From Ammonifex degensii KC4 (GTDB lineage Bacteria > Bacillota > Desulfotomaculia > Desulfotomaculales > Ammonificaceae), in NCBI RefSeq assembly GCF_000024605.1, contig NC_013385.1:925501-989500 (forward strand): 64,000 nt of DNA, written 5' to 3'. Every line of letters begins with the position of its first letter. Within the stretch, counting starts at the first letter, position 1. Shown in pieces: positions 42,399 to 51,213 of the stretch. The notes under the pieces were generated by a model. The model searched no databases. It saw only the letters and a program-made list of their open reading frames with translations, and had not been told where the DNA came from. Both the position numbers and the translations under genes were made by a program.

Positions 42399-43412
42399 TT
42401 GCGGGTAGCGCTTGACGCCATGGGAGGAGATTACGCTCCGGAGGCCACGGTGGAAGGAGCCGTGGCGGCCGTTAAAAGCTTCGAGGAGATAGAAGTCTAC
42501 CTGGTGGGGCCGGAGGAGCGCTTACGGCCCTTAATTCCTGCCGACCTTGGAGAGAAAATAAAGCTCGTTTCCGCTTCAGAAGTCATCGAGATGGGAGAGT
42601 CGCCAGTTCAAGCGGTCAGGCGCAAAAGGGCTTCCTCTCTGGTGAGGACGGTGGAACTACTCAAAGAGGGGCAGGTAGATGCCGCCGTATCGGCCGGTAA
42701 CACCGGTGCTTTGCTGGCGGCAGCTTCTCTTTACCTGGGACGCATCCCCGGCGTGGAAAGACCGGCCCTGATGGCCCAGCTCCCCAACCCGAGGGGACGC
42801 ACCGTGCTTTTAGACGTGGGAGCCAATGTAGATGTGAAGCCTCATCACCTGGCGCAGTTTGCCGTTATGGGTTCCATTTATGCGCGCGACATGCTGGGAA
42901 TAGCCTCTCCCCGCGTAGGTCTTTTGAGCATCGGCGAAGAGGAGACCAAGGGTAATGAACTCACCTTAGCCACCTTCCCTCTTCTGCGCAAGCTTCCCCT
43001 CAATTTCATAGGTAACGTAGAAGGAAGGGATGTTTTCAACGGCCGGGCAGATGTGGTAGTTTGCGACGGCTTTGTGGGCAACGTGCTTTTGAAGGCCGGG
43101 GAGGGGCTGGTGCAAGCGCTGGAAGCCATGTTGCGCCAGGAACTGGCCCGCAACCTACCAGCCAGGATTCTGGCCCTGGCTACTTTCTTTTTCCTGCGCA
43201 ATTTCCGAAAGCGCTTGGACTACGCCGAGTACGGCGGTGCCCCCCTGCTGGGGGTAAACGGGGTGGTGGTGGCGGCCCACGGCTGTTCCCGAGGAAACGC
43301 CATAAAGAACGCCTTGCGAGTGGCCGTGGAAGCGGTGCGTTGCGACCTGGTAGCCACCATCACCAAAGGAATAGCCTTGCTCAAGCGAGAGAAAGGGGTA
43401 GAGGTTAGTTGA
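42399..43412 (+). CDS. plsX: Phosphate acyltransferase PlsX
   Basis: PlsX makes acyl-phosphate from acyl-ACP for phospholipid synthesis, at the membrane surface. The protein of about 337 residues has VALDAMGGDYAPEATVEGAV, VSAGNTGALLAAASLYLGRI, LLDVGANVDVKPHHLAQFA and YGGAPLLGVNGVVVAAHGCS. TTG 42399 is chosen because GGAGGG lies 7 nt upstream and the family N terminus follows at once; ATG 42351 would add 16 unrelated residues. It is separated from rpmF by IS607 copy 2 and overlaps fabH by TTGA. Confidence 0.95.
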   Translation: MRVALDAMGGDYAPEATVEGAVAAVKSFEEIEVYLVGPEERLRPLIPADLGEKIKLVSASEVIEMGESPVQAVRRKRASSLVRTVELLKEGQVDAAVSAGNTGALLAAASLYLGRIPGVERPALMAQLPNPRGRTVLLDVGANVDVKPHHLAQFAVMGSIYARDMLGIASPRVGLLSIGEEETKGNELTLATFPLLRKLPLNFIGNVEGRDVFNGRADVVVCDGFVGNVLLKAGEGLVQALEAMLRQELARNLPARILALATFFFLRNFRKRLDYAEYGGAPLLGVNGVVVAAHGCSRGNAIKNALRVAVEAVRCDLVATITKGIALLKREKGVEVS

Positions 43413-44404
43413 GCGGCTGGCCTTTAAGGGTGGGAATTGTAGGGCTAGGGATGTACGTTCCAGAAAAGGTGCTGACCAATTTCGACTTAGAGAAAATGGT
43501 AGATACCAGCGACGCTTGGATACGGGAGCGGACAGGTATAAGAGAGAGGCGTATCGCCGCCCCAGAGGATAGTACCTCCGATTTGGCCACCCGGGCGGCC
43601 AAGGAAGCTTTGGCAGCGGCCAACCTTTCTCCGGAGGAGATCGACCTCATCATAGTGGCCACCGCCTCTCCGGACATGCTCTTTCCGGCCACCGCCTGTC
43701 TGGTTCAAGCCAACCTGGGGGCCTCGCGGGCTGCAGCTTTTGACCTGGAGGCGGGCTGCAGCGGCTTTATTTACGGTCTGGCGGTGGGGGCGCAGTTCAT
43801 AGCCACCGGCAGCTGTCGCCATGTGCTGGTGATAGGGGCCGAGACCCTTTCGCGGCTCACGAACTGGGAAGATCGCTCCACCTGCGTTCTCTTCGGCGAC
43901 GGGGCAGGAGCGGCCGTGCTCAGTCCCGTTTCTCCTCCCCGGGGCATCCTTTCTTTTTACCTACGTTCGGACGGGAGCGGAGGGGAGTTGCTCAAGTTGC
44001 CCGCTGGCGCGGCTCGCCTTCCTGCCTCCCGGGAAACGGTGGAAAGACGACTGCACTTCATCGCCATGAATGGCCGGGAAGTATTTAAGTTTGCCGTGCG
44101 GGCCATGGAAGAAGCCGCTCTGGAGGCGCTTAACCGGGCGGGGGTTTCCAGCCAGGAAATCGACTGCTTCGTACCCCACCAGGCCAACATTCGCATAATC
44201 GATGCGACGGCCAAGCGGCTCGGGCTTCCGCCGGAAAAGGTGGTGGTGAACATCGACCGCTACGGCAATACCTCAGCCGCTTCCATTCCCATAGCCCTGT
44301 ACGAGGCGGTAGCTCAAGGCAAGATAAAGCCAGGAGAAAGCACCGTGCTCATGGTGGCCTTCGGGGCCGGCCTCACCTGGGGCTCGGTACTAATGCGCTA
44401 CTGA
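43409..44404 (+). CDS. fabH: 3-oxoacyl-ACP synthase III FabH
   Basis: FabH starts fatty acid synthesis by condensing acetyl-CoA or branched acyl-CoA with malonyl-ACP. The 331-residue protein has VDTSDAWIRERTGIRERR, the active-site C117 in FDLEAGCSGFIYGLA, histidine in CFVPHQANIRII and asparagine in DRYGNTSAASIP. TTG 43409 overlaps the plsX stop. Gene order plsX-fabH-fabD-fabG-acpP-fabF is the usual Firmicute fab operon. Confidence 0.96.
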   Translation: MSGWPLRVGIVGLGMYVPEKVLTNFDLEKMVDTSDAWIRERTGIRERRIAAPEDSTSDLATRAAKEALAAANLSPEEIDLIIVATASPDMLFPATACLVQANLGASRAAAFDLEAGCSGFIYGLAVGAQFIATGSCRHVLVIGAETLSRLTNWEDRSTCVLFGDGAGAAVLSPVSPPRGILSFYLRSDGSGGELLKLPAGAARLPASRETVERRLHFIAMNGREVFKFAVRAMEEAALEALNRAGVSSQEIDCFVPHQANIRIIDATAKRLGLPPEKVVVNIDRYGNTSAASIPIALYEAVAQGKIKPGESTVLMVAFGAGLTWGSVLMRY

Positions 44405-44415
44405 GGTGATCTCCT

Positions 44416-45360
44416 ATGACTTTGGCTTGTGTTTTCCCAGGACAGGGTTCGCAGTACGTCGGCATGGGCAAAGATCTTTATGAGCGCTATCCGGAAGCCC
44501 GCGAGGTCTTTGCCGAAGCCGACGCCGTCCTGGGTTTTCCCTTAAGCCAGCTCTGCTTCGAGGGGCCAGCCAGCCTCCTCTCCCAAACCATGAACACCCA
44601 GCCGGCTGTCTTAACGGTGAGCGTGGCCTGCTGGCGGGTGTATCTCACCCAGGGGGGGAGGAAACCTAGTGCGGTGGCGGGACACAGCTTAGGAGAGTTT
44701 TCCGCCCTGGTGGCGGCGGGTGCTTTAGACTTCCCCACCGCCCTTCGCCTGGTGCGGCGGCGAGGGGAGCTCATGCAGGAGGCTGTCCCCTTGGGGGAGG
44801 GAGGTATGCTGGCCCTGCTGGGGCTGCCCACCGAGAAGCTAGAGCGGGTGCTGGAGGCCGGAAAGCAGGCCGGGGTGGTGGAGGTGGCCAACTATAACTG
44901 CCCCGGTCAGATAGTGCTTTCGGGTCATATGCCGGCCTTGGAGGCGGCAGCTCAGGCGGCACGAGCAGAAGGAGCCAAAAAGACCGTTTTATTGGCCGTG
45001 AGCGGTCCTTTCCACTCTTCCTTGATGCGGCGGGCGGCGGAGCTTTTCGCCCAGGAGCTGGAACAGGTGACGATAAAAAAGCCGGTTTTGCCGGTGGTGT
45101 TGAACTGCACCGCCGAGTACGCTTACCGCGCAAGCGAGATAAAAAAGGCGCTCATGAGGCAGATGACCAGCCCCGTGCGCTGGGAGGAGAGCGTGCGCCG
45201 CCTGGTGAAGGATGGAGTGGAGACCTTTGTGGAAATAGGGCCGGGCAAGGTGCTGACGGGTCTTATCCGGCGCATTCACGCTTTGGCCACTTGCCTTAAC
45301 GTGGAGGATGAAGCTTCTTTGCGCCACACCTTGCGGGTGCTGACGGAGGGGAAAGAATGA
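44416..45360 (+). CDS. fabD: Malonyl CoA-ACP transacylase FabD
   Basis: FabD transfers malonyl groups from CoA to ACP. The 314-residue protein has [20 protein letters not shown], the nucleophile S91 in [18 protein letters not shown] and the catalytic histidine in [10 protein letters not shown]. Start ATG 44416 has GAGGTGAT upstream and lies 11 bp after fabH. Its stop overlaps the fabG start. Confidence 0.96.
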   Translation: MTLACVFPGQGSQYVGMGKDLYERYPEAREVFAEADAVLGFPLSQLCFEGPASLLSQTMNTQPAVLTVSVACWRVYLTQGGRKPSAVAGHSLGEFSALVAAGALDFPTALRLVRRRGELMQEAVPLGEGGMLALLGLPTEKLERVLEAGKQAGVVEVANYNCPGQIVLSGHMPALEAAAQAARAEGAKKTVLLAVSGPFHSSLMRRAAELFAQELEQVTIKKPVLPVVLNCTAEYAYRASEIKKALMRQMTSPVRWEESVRRLVKDGVETFVEIGPGKVLTGLIRRIHALATCLNVEDEASLRHTLRVLTEGKE

Positions 45361-46100
45361 AGCTAGGAGGTAAAGTAGCCCTGGTGACCGGGGCCTCGCG
45401 GGGCATCGGGCGGGCGATAGCCGAAGCCCTGGCTGCTTCCGGGGCCAAGGTGGTGATTAATTATCTCGCCCGGGAGGAAGAAGCGCTGCAGGTGGTGAAT
45501 GGCATTAAGAGTGCGGGTGGGGAGGCGGTGGCACACCGGGCCGACGTAGCCCAGGCACCAGAGGCACAGGAACTGGTTGAGTTCACCGTAAAGCACTACG
45601 GCAAAATAGACATCCTGGTGAACAACGCCGGGATAACGCGCGACAATCTCCTCTTGCGCATGAAGGACGAGGACTGGGACAAGGTGCTGGCGGTCAATCT
45701 CAAAGGGGCTTTTCTTACCACCCGGGCGGCAGTGCGCTTTATGGTCAAGTCTCGCTGGGGGCGCATCATAAACATAAGCTCGGTAGTGGGACTCAGCGGC
45801 AACGCAGGTCAGGCCAACTATGCGGCAGCCAAGGCGGGGCTCATAGGCTTCACCAAGGCCCTGGCCAAGGAGCTGGGACCCCGCAACATCACGGTAAACG
45901 CGGTCGCTCCCGGCTTCATCCTCACCGACATGACGGCCTCCTTGCCCGAGGAGGTCAAGCAGGAACTCCTGCGCCGCTGCGCTCTGGGCAGGTTCGGGCG
46001 GCCGGAGGAAGTGGCGGCGCTGGTCACTTTTCTGGCCAGCGAGGAGGCTGGCTACATTACCGGTCAGGTCATAAGTGTAGACGGCGGGCTTTCCCTCTAA
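45357..46100 (+). CDS. fabG: 3-oxoacyl-ACP reductase FabG
   Basis: FabG is the NADPH-dependent ketoreductase of fatty acid elongation. The 247-residue short-chain dehydrogenase has the cofactor motif [29 protein letters not shown], catalytic S142, Y155 and K159 ([15 protein letters not shown]), and the C-terminal [19 protein letters not shown] 45357 overlaps fabD by ATGA. Confidence 0.96.
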   Translation: MKLGGKVALVTGASRGIGRAIAEALAASGAKVVINYLAREEEALQVVNGIKSAGGEAVAHRADVAQAPEAQELVEFTVKHYGKIDILVNNAGITRDNLLLRMKDEDWDKVLAVNLKGAFLTTRAAVRFMVKSRWGRIINISSVVGLSGNAGQANYAAAKAGLIGFTKALAKELGPRNITVNAVAPGFILTDMTASLPEEVKQELLRRCALGRFGRPEEVAALVTFLASEEAGYITGQVISVDGGLSL

Positions 46101-46136
46101 TAAAATCATAATCTTGGGAAGGAGGTGAGGAAGCGC

Positions 46137-46379
46137 ATGTCGTCAACGGCGGCCATCTTCGAGAAGGTGAAGCAGATCATCGTCCAGCAGTTGGGTGTGG
46201 ACGAGGAAGAGGTCACCATGGACGCCTCCTTCGTGGACGACCTGGGGGCGGATTCGCTTGACCTGGTGGAGCTCATGATGGCGCTGGAAGAGGAGTTCGA
46301 GATGGAGATCCCCGACGAAGAGGCAGAGAAGATCAAGACGGTGGGGGATGCCGTCCGCTATATCCAGGAGCGCCTGTAA
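46137..46379 (+). CDS. acpP: Acyl carrier protein AcpP
   Basis: This is the carrier of growing acyl chains. The 80-residue acidic protein has the phosphopantetheine site S40 in [19 protein letters not shown] and the C-terminal [18 protein letters not shown] 46137 is the start; GGAGGTGAGG lies 6 nt upstream, and an earlier in-frame GTG is part of that ribosome site. It lies between fabG and fabF as usual. Confidence 0.97.
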   Translation: MSSTAAIFEKVKQIIVQQLGVDEEEVTMDASFVDDLGADSLDLVELMMALEEEFEMEIPDEEAEKIKTVGDAVRYIQERL

Positions 46380-46405
46380 AAGAAGTTCGGGAGGTCTTTA
46401 GAACT

Positions 46406-47647
46406 TTGGCAGCGCGGGTAGTGGTTACCGGTCTTGGGGTGATTTCCCCCATAGGCATCGGCAAAGACGCCTTCTGGGAGGCGCTGGTACAGGGCAAATC
46501 GGGTGTAGGGCGCATAACTCACTTCGATCCTTCGGCTTACCGGACCCAGATAGCGGCCGAGGTGCGGGGCTTCGACCCCGGCCTTTACCTGGACAAGCGG
46601 GAGATACGGCACTTGGATCGCTATTCGCAATTCGCCCTGGTGGCAGCCCGTATGGCCTTGGAGGACGCAGGGATAAAGCCTGATAACGTGGATCCAGACC
46701 GAGTAGGAGTCATCTTGGGCTGCGGTATCGGGGGCATTGCCACCTTCGAGGAGCAGGCGCAGGTCCTTTTCCAAAAAGGTCCTGCGCGTATAAGTCCCTT
46801 TTTCGTCCCCATGATGATAGCCAACATGGCGGCGGGGCAGATCGCCATTGCCCACCGCTTTTACGGACCCAACAGCACGGTAGTAACGGCCTGTGCCTCT
46901 TCCAACCACGCCATCGGGGAAGCCTTCCGCGTCCTGCAGCGAGGTGAGGCCGACGTCATGCTGACCGGGGGTACCGAGGCGGCCATCACCCCGCTAGCCA
47001 TAGCCGGCTTTTGCGCTATGCGGGCCATGTCCACGCGTAATGAAGAGCCCGAGCGCGCCTGTCGCCCCTTCGACGCCACCCGGGACGGTTTCGTCATCGG
47101 TGAAGGCGCGGCCATCCTGGTGCTGGAGCGGCTGGAGCACGCTCTGGCACGGGGGGCCCGCATCTACGCCGAACTGGTGGGCTACGGGCAGAGCTGCGAC
47201 GGATACCACGTGACTGCTCCCGACCCGGAGGGGGAGGGAGCGGCCAAAGCCATGCGCCGGGCCCTGGCCGATGCCGGGCTTAAGCCGGAGGAGGTAAGCT
47301 ATATAAACGCCCACGGCACCTCCACCCCGCTCAACGACAAGGTGGAAACACTGGCCATAAAGAAGGTCTTCGGCAAAGCGGCCTACCGCATACCGGTGAG
47401 TTCCACCAAGTCCATGACCGGGCACCTGCTGGGAGCAGCCGGAGGGGTGGAGGCGGCGGCCTGCGTGCTTAGCATAGTGCACGGCATTGTTCCCCCCACC
47501 ATCAACTACGAGCACCCCGATCCTGAATGTGACCTCGACTACGTTCCCAACCAGGCCCGGTCGATGCGGGTAGAAGTGGCCCTTTCCAACGGCTTCGGTT
47601 TCGGAGGACACAACGCCACCTTAATTTTTAGGCGTTATTCCGGTTAA
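46406..47647 (+). CDS. fabF: 3-oxoacyl-ACP synthase II FabF
   Basis: FabF is the elongating condensing enzyme. The 413-residue protein has [20 protein letters not shown], the active-site C163 in [15 protein letters not shown], histidines in [11 protein letters not shown] and [15 protein letters not shown], and the C-terminal [17 protein letters not shown] 46406 has GGGAGG upstream, 26 bp after acpP. It is followed by a 91-bp gap holding a strong hairpin before rnc. Confidence 0.96.
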   Translation: MAARVVVTGLGVISPIGIGKDAFWEALVQGKSGVGRITHFDPSAYRTQIAAEVRGFDPGLYLDKREIRHLDRYSQFALVAARMALEDAGIKPDNVDPDRVGVILGCGIGGIATFEEQAQVLFQKGPARISPFFVPMMIANMAAGQIAIAHRFYGPNSTVVTACASSNHAIGEAFRVLQRGEADVMLTGGTEAAITPLAIAGFCAMRAMSTRNEEPERACRPFDATRDGFVIGEGAAILVLERLEHALARGARIYAELVGYGQSCDGYHVTAPDPEGEGAAKAMRRALADAGLKPEEVSYINAHGTSTPLNDKVETLAIKKVFGKAAYRIPVSSTKSMTGHLLGAAGGVEAAACVLSIVHGIVPPTINYEHPDPECDLDYVPNQARSMRVEVALSNGFGFGGHNATLIFRRYSG

Positions 47648-47672
47648 GGATTTAACTTCCGGCATTTTAAAA

Positions 47673-47708
47673 GGGGCACGACCGGACAAGAACCCGGTCG
47701 CTGGCCCC
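47673..47708 (+). promoter_or_regulatory. Hairpin between fabF and rnc
   Basis: GGGGC (47673-47677) and CGACCGG (47679-47685) pair with CCGGTCG (47694-47700) and GCCCC (47704-47708), a 12-bp interrupted stem with an 8-nt loop. No T run follows. It may be an attenuator or, being just upstream of rnc, an RNase III processing site. Confidence 0.6.
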
Positions 47709-47738
47709 AAAGTAATATTTCGGGGGTCGAGCCGCTCG

Positions 47739-48446
47739 GTGGGACTCGCCAAGCTGAAGGACAAGCTGGGAATAAGCTGGAAGGAGGAGAAACTCCTCCG
47801 CTTAGCTTTAACCCATCCCTCCTATGCCTACGAGCACCCGGGAGTAGAACATAACCAGCGTTTGGAGTTTTTAGGTGACTCCGTCCTTTCTCTAGTGGTA
47901 AGCGACTACCTTTACCGCACCTTTCCCGAAAAGAGCGAAGGAGAGCTCACGCGGTTGCGGGCTGCGGTGGTCTGCGAGGCCAGCCTGGCCCGGGTGGCCG
48001 AGGAACTGGGGATCGGGGAGGCTTTGCTTCTGGGGCGGGGGGAGGAAAAATCTGGAGGAAGAAAAAGGCCTTCCTTGCTGGCTGATGCTTTCGAGGCCCT
48101 TCTGGGGGCCATTTATCTCGACCAGGGGCTGGAGGTGGCTTCTGCCTTCGCTCTCCATCTCCTCCGGCCGGTGCTGCAGGACGTCCTGGAGGGGCGGGTA
48201 GAGCGGGATTACAAGACCGAGCTGCAGGAGCTCTTGCAGAAGGGCTCGCCGGAGAAGATAGTCTACGAGGTCTTGCAGGAAGAAGGGCCAGATCACGCCA
48301 AGCGCTTCCTGGTAGGGGTTTACTACCAGGGGAAGTGCCTGGGACGCGGCGAAGGGCGTTCCAAGAAGGAGGCCGAGCAGCGGGCGGCGCGCGAGGCTTG
48401 GCTTAAGCTTTCAGGCGGGGAGGAGGGTAGCGATGGGACTTTTTGA
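47739..48446 (+). CDS. rnc: Ribonuclease III
   Basis: RNase III cuts double-stranded RNA in rRNA and mRNA processing. The 235-residue protein has the signature NQRLEFLGDSVLSLVVSDYL with the metal-binding acidic residues, LLADAFEALLGAIYLDQG, and a C-terminal double-stranded RNA-binding domain (YKTELQELLQKG, GRSKKEAEQRAAREAW). GTG 47739 is the start. It overlaps ftsY by 14 bp. In type II CRISPR RNase III matures crRNA, but nothing here suggests that role. Confidence 0.95.
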   Translation: MGLAKLKDKLGISWKEEKLLRLALTHPSYAYEHPGVEHNQRLEFLGDSVLSLVVSDYLYRTFPEKSEGELTRLRAAVVCEASLARVAEELGIGEALLLGRGEEKSGGRKRPSLLADAFEALLGAIYLDQGLEVASAFALHLLRPVLQDVLEGRVERDYKTELQELLQKGSPEKIVYEVLQEEGPDHAKRFLVGVYYQGKCLGRGEGRSKKEAEQRAAREAWLKLSGGEEGSDGTF

Positions 48447-49338
48447 CCGGCTGAAAGCTAGCCTGGGGAAGGTCAGAGAGACCTTCACAGCTAAGATCGA
48501 CAATGTGCTCCGGCGGCGGAAGATCGACGAGGAGCTCTACGAGGAGCTGGAGGATACCCTTATCCTGGCCGACGTGGGCGTGCCGGCCACCGAGGAACTC
48601 CTGGAAAAGCTCAAGGCGCGAGTGAAGGCCGAGCGCGTGGAGGAAGTGGAGGATCTGCGCCGTCTTCTGCAGGAGGAAATCCTTCACCTTTTAGGTGAGC
48701 CGGTTCCCCTTCTCTTGCCTCCTTCGCCGCCGGCGGTAATCCTGCTGGTGGGAGTCAACGGTACAGGCAAGACCACCACGGCGGGGAAGCTCGCTTACTT
48801 CTTCCGCCAGCAGGGGAAGAAGGTGCTGCTGGCGGCCGCCGACACCTTCCGGGCAGCGGCCATCGACCAACTGGAGATTTGGGCCGAGAAGTCGGGCTCG
48901 CTCTTCGTGCGGCAGAAAGAGGGGTCCGACCCGGCAGCAGTGGTCTTTGACGCCCTACAGGCGGCCAAAGCGCGGGGAGTGGACGTGGTCATCGCCGATA
49001 CCGCTGGAAGACTCCACACCAAAAGCCACCTGATGGCGGAACTCGGCAAGATTGTGCGGGTGGCGGCACGGGAGGTGGAGGGGGCGCCCCATGAAGTCTT
49101 GCTGGTGCTGGATGCCACTACGGGCCAGAATGCCTTAAGCCAGGCCCGTCTTTTCAAAGAAGTCACCGGAGTCACCGGTATTGTTCTCACCAAGCTCGAC
49201 GGCACGGCCAAGGGGGGCGTGGTGATTGCCATAAGGAAGGAACTGGGGCTGCCCGTGAAGTTCATCGGAACCGGGGAGAAGATCGAGGATTTGGCCCCCT
49301 TTGACCCGGCCGAATTCGTGAAAGCCATTTTCGATTAA
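48433..49338 (+). CDS. ftsY: Signal recognition particle receptor FtsY
   Basis: FtsY is the SRP receptor GTPase that docks ribosome-SRP complexes at the membrane. The 301-residue protein has the N domain followed by the G domain: [61 protein letters not shown] and [16 protein letters not shown]. The acidic A domain is minimal, as in many Firmicutes. ATG 48433 lies inside the end of rnc. smc, often found between rnc and ftsY, is absent here. Confidence 0.95.
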   Translation: MGLFDRLKASLGKVRETFTAKIDNVLRRRKIDEELYEELEDTLILADVGVPATEELLEKLKARVKAERVEEVEDLRRLLQEEILHLLGEPVPLLLPPSPPAVILLVGVNGTGKTTTAGKLAYFFRQQGKKVLLAAADTFRAAAIDQLEIWAEKSGSLFVRQKEGSDPAAVVFDALQAAKARGVDVVIADTAGRLHTKSHLMAELGKIVRVAAREVEGAPHEVLLVLDATTGQNALSQARLFKEVTGVTGIVLTKLDGTAKGGVVIAIRKELGLPVKFIGTGEKIEDLAPFDPAEFVKAIFD

Positions 49339-49351
49339 AGGGGGTGAGGGA

Positions 49352-50158
49352 GTGCCCGTCATTGCTGTCATCGGGGGCACAGGGGTTTACGACCCGCACC
49401 TGCTGGAGGACCCCCGGGAGGAAAAGGTGGTCACTTCTTACGGAGAGGTTCGGGTTTTCTGCGGCAAATGGCGGGGAAAGGAAGTGGCCTTCCTTCCCCG
49501 TCACGGTACTGCCCACAGCGTGCCGCCGCACCGGATCAACTACCGGGCCAACATAGCCGGCCTTAAGAAACTAGGCGTGCGCTTTATCCTGGCCACAGCG
49601 GCGGTAGGCTCTTTGAACCCCCAGCTCAAGCCTGGAGAGTTTGTGGTGGTGGACCAGTTCTTGGACTTCACCAAGCGGCGGGAAAGCACCTTTTTTGATG
49701 GGGGCCCGGAGGGAGTAGTGCACGTGGATTTTACCCAGCCCTACTGTCCGGAGCTCCGGGAGTTGTTGGTGCGGGCTGCTCGAACCCTGCGCCTGCCGGT
49801 ACACGACAAGGGCACCTACGTCTGCACCGAAGGTCCTCGTTTCGAGACGCCGGCGGAAATCAAGATGTTCCAGCACCTGGGGGGAGATCTGGTAGGCATG
49901 ACCGGGGTGCCGGAGGTGGTCTTAGCCCGAGAGGCTGAGATCTGCTACGCGGCGGTGGCGCTGGTCACCAACTTCGCGGCCGGCATTGCTCCTTACCGTC
50001 TCAGCCACGAAGAGGTGGTGGCCATGATGAAGTCTAAAGAAGAGGAACTGCGCAAGCTCCTTTTACAGACAGTTTATTGGATCGATGAGACACGCACTTG
50101 CTCCATCTGCCACCAGGCTGTCACCGGGCCGGTGAAAGTCAAGGAGGGGGAAAAGTGA
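49352..50158 (+). CDS. mtnP: S-methyl-5'-thioadenosine phosphorylase family (MtnP)
   Basis: MtnP splits 5'-methylthioadenosine (or the deaminated methylthioinosine) with phosphate to give 5-methylthioribose-1-phosphate. The 268-residue protein has VIGGTGVYDPHLLE, FLPRHGTAHSVPPHRINYRAN, VCTEGPRFETPAEIKMF and GMTGVPEVVLAREAEICYA. A C-terminal CSICHQ cysteine pair is an unusual tail. GTG 49352 has GGGGTGAGGG upstream. It is coupled to mtnA and lies in a cluster that also has mtaD, so methylthioinosine could be the real substrate. Confidence 0.9.
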   Translation: MPVIAVIGGTGVYDPHLLEDPREEKVVTSYGEVRVFCGKWRGKEVAFLPRHGTAHSVPPHRINYRANIAGLKKLGVRFILATAAVGSLNPQLKPGEFVVVDQFLDFTKRRESTFFDGGPEGVVHVDFTQPYCPELRELLVRAARTLRLPVHDKGTYVCTEGPRFETPAEIKMFQHLGGDLVGMTGVPEVVLAREAEICYAAVALVTNFAAGIAPYRLSHEEVVAMMKSKEEELRKLLLQTVYWIDETRTCSICHQAVTGPVKVKEGEK

Positions 50159-51210
50159 AGCCCCTTTACTGGAAAGAAGGAGCCCTTTACCTTCTCGACC
50201 AGACCCTCCTTCCCCATAAAGTCCATTACCTACGCCTGACCGATTACCGAGATGTAGTTGCCGCCATTAAGCGCTTGAGCGTCCGGGGAGCTCCGGCCAT
50301 CGGGGTGGCGGCGGCCTATGCCCTGGTCCTGGCGGCGCAAGAGGCGGCCAAGAGCTCTCTCCAAATCTTTTGGGAAAAGCTAGAGGAAGCCGCTTCGGCC
50401 CTGGCGGCGGCACGGCCCACGGCGGTAAACCTCCAGTGGGCGGTCAGGCGGCAGATGAAGGTGGCGGCTCGTCACCGGGAGGAGGGGCCGGAGGCGGTGG
50501 TGGCCGCCCTGGAGCGGGAAGCTCGGGCCATGCAGGAGGAAGATGTCCGGACCAACCGGGCCATCGGTGCTTACGGGGCCGCCCTTTTGCCCTTCCGGGC
50601 CCGGGTTTTAACCCACTGCAACGCCGGGAGCTTGGCCACCTGCGGCTACGGTACGGCCCTGGGGGTAATAAGGGCGGCGCACGCGGCGGGTAAGATCGCC
50701 ATGGTTTACGCCGACGAAACCCGCCCTTTGCTTCAGGGAGCGCGCCTCACCACCTGGGAGCTCCTGCAGGAGGGCATACCGGTGACCCTCATAACCGACA
50801 GCACGGCGGGCTACCTCATGGCCCGGGGGGAGATCGACGCCGTGATAGTGGGGGCCGACCGGATAGCCGCCAACGGGGACGTGGCCAATAAGATAGGCAC
50901 TTACACTCTGGCGGTGTTGGCGCGGCACCACAAGATTCCCTTCTACGTGGCCGCTCCTTTTTCTACCGTAGATCTGGAGACCCCTAAAGGAGAGGCGATT
51001 CCCATCGAGGAGCGAGGGGAGGAGGAGGTCACCCACTGTGGCGGGGTTCGCATAGCACCGGAGGGGGTTAAGGCCCGCAACTTCGCCTTCGACGTCACCC
51101 CGGCCGAGCTCATTACGGCCATCATCACGGAAAGAGGGGTAGTTTATCCTCCCTTAGGGGAAAATCTCCGCCTCTTTGCCCAACACCAGCGTGAAGAAGA
51201 AGGTGATTGA
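50155..51210 (+). CDS. mtnA: Methylthioribose-1-phosphate isomerase MtnA
   Basis: MtnA isomerises 5-methylthioribose-1-phosphate to 5-methylthioribulose-1-phosphate. The protein of about 351 residues has SVRGAPAIGVAAAYAL, ARPTAVNLQWAVRRQ, the catalytic cysteine in LTHCNAGSLATCGYGTALG and the catalytic aspartate in VGADRIAANGDVANKIGTY. GTG 50155 overlaps the mtnP stop codon and has AAGGAGGGGG upstream. It feeds the class II aldolase encoded two genes downstream. Confidence 0.95.
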   Translation: MKPLYWKEGALYLLDQTLLPHKVHYLRLTDYRDVVAAIKRLSVRGAPAIGVAAAYALVLAAQEAAKSSLQIFWEKLEEAASALAAARPTAVNLQWAVRRQMKVAARHREEGPEAVVAALEREARAMQEEDVRTNRAIGAYGAALLPFRARVLTHCNAGSLATCGYGTALGVIRAAHAAGKIAMVYADETRPLLQGARLTTWELLQEGIPVTLITDSTAGYLMARGEIDAVIVGADRIAANGDVANKIGTYTLAVLARHHKIPFYVAAPFSTVDLETPKGEAIPIEERGEEEVTHCGGVRIAPEGVKARNFAFDVTPAELITAIITERGVVYPPLGENLRLFAQHQREEEGD

Positions 51211-51213
51211 GTC

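Noticed and set aside
45363-46109. Minus-strand open frame of 248 codons opposite fabG
   Set aside because: It mirrors fabG almost exactly and lacks its own ribosome site or recognisable domain.
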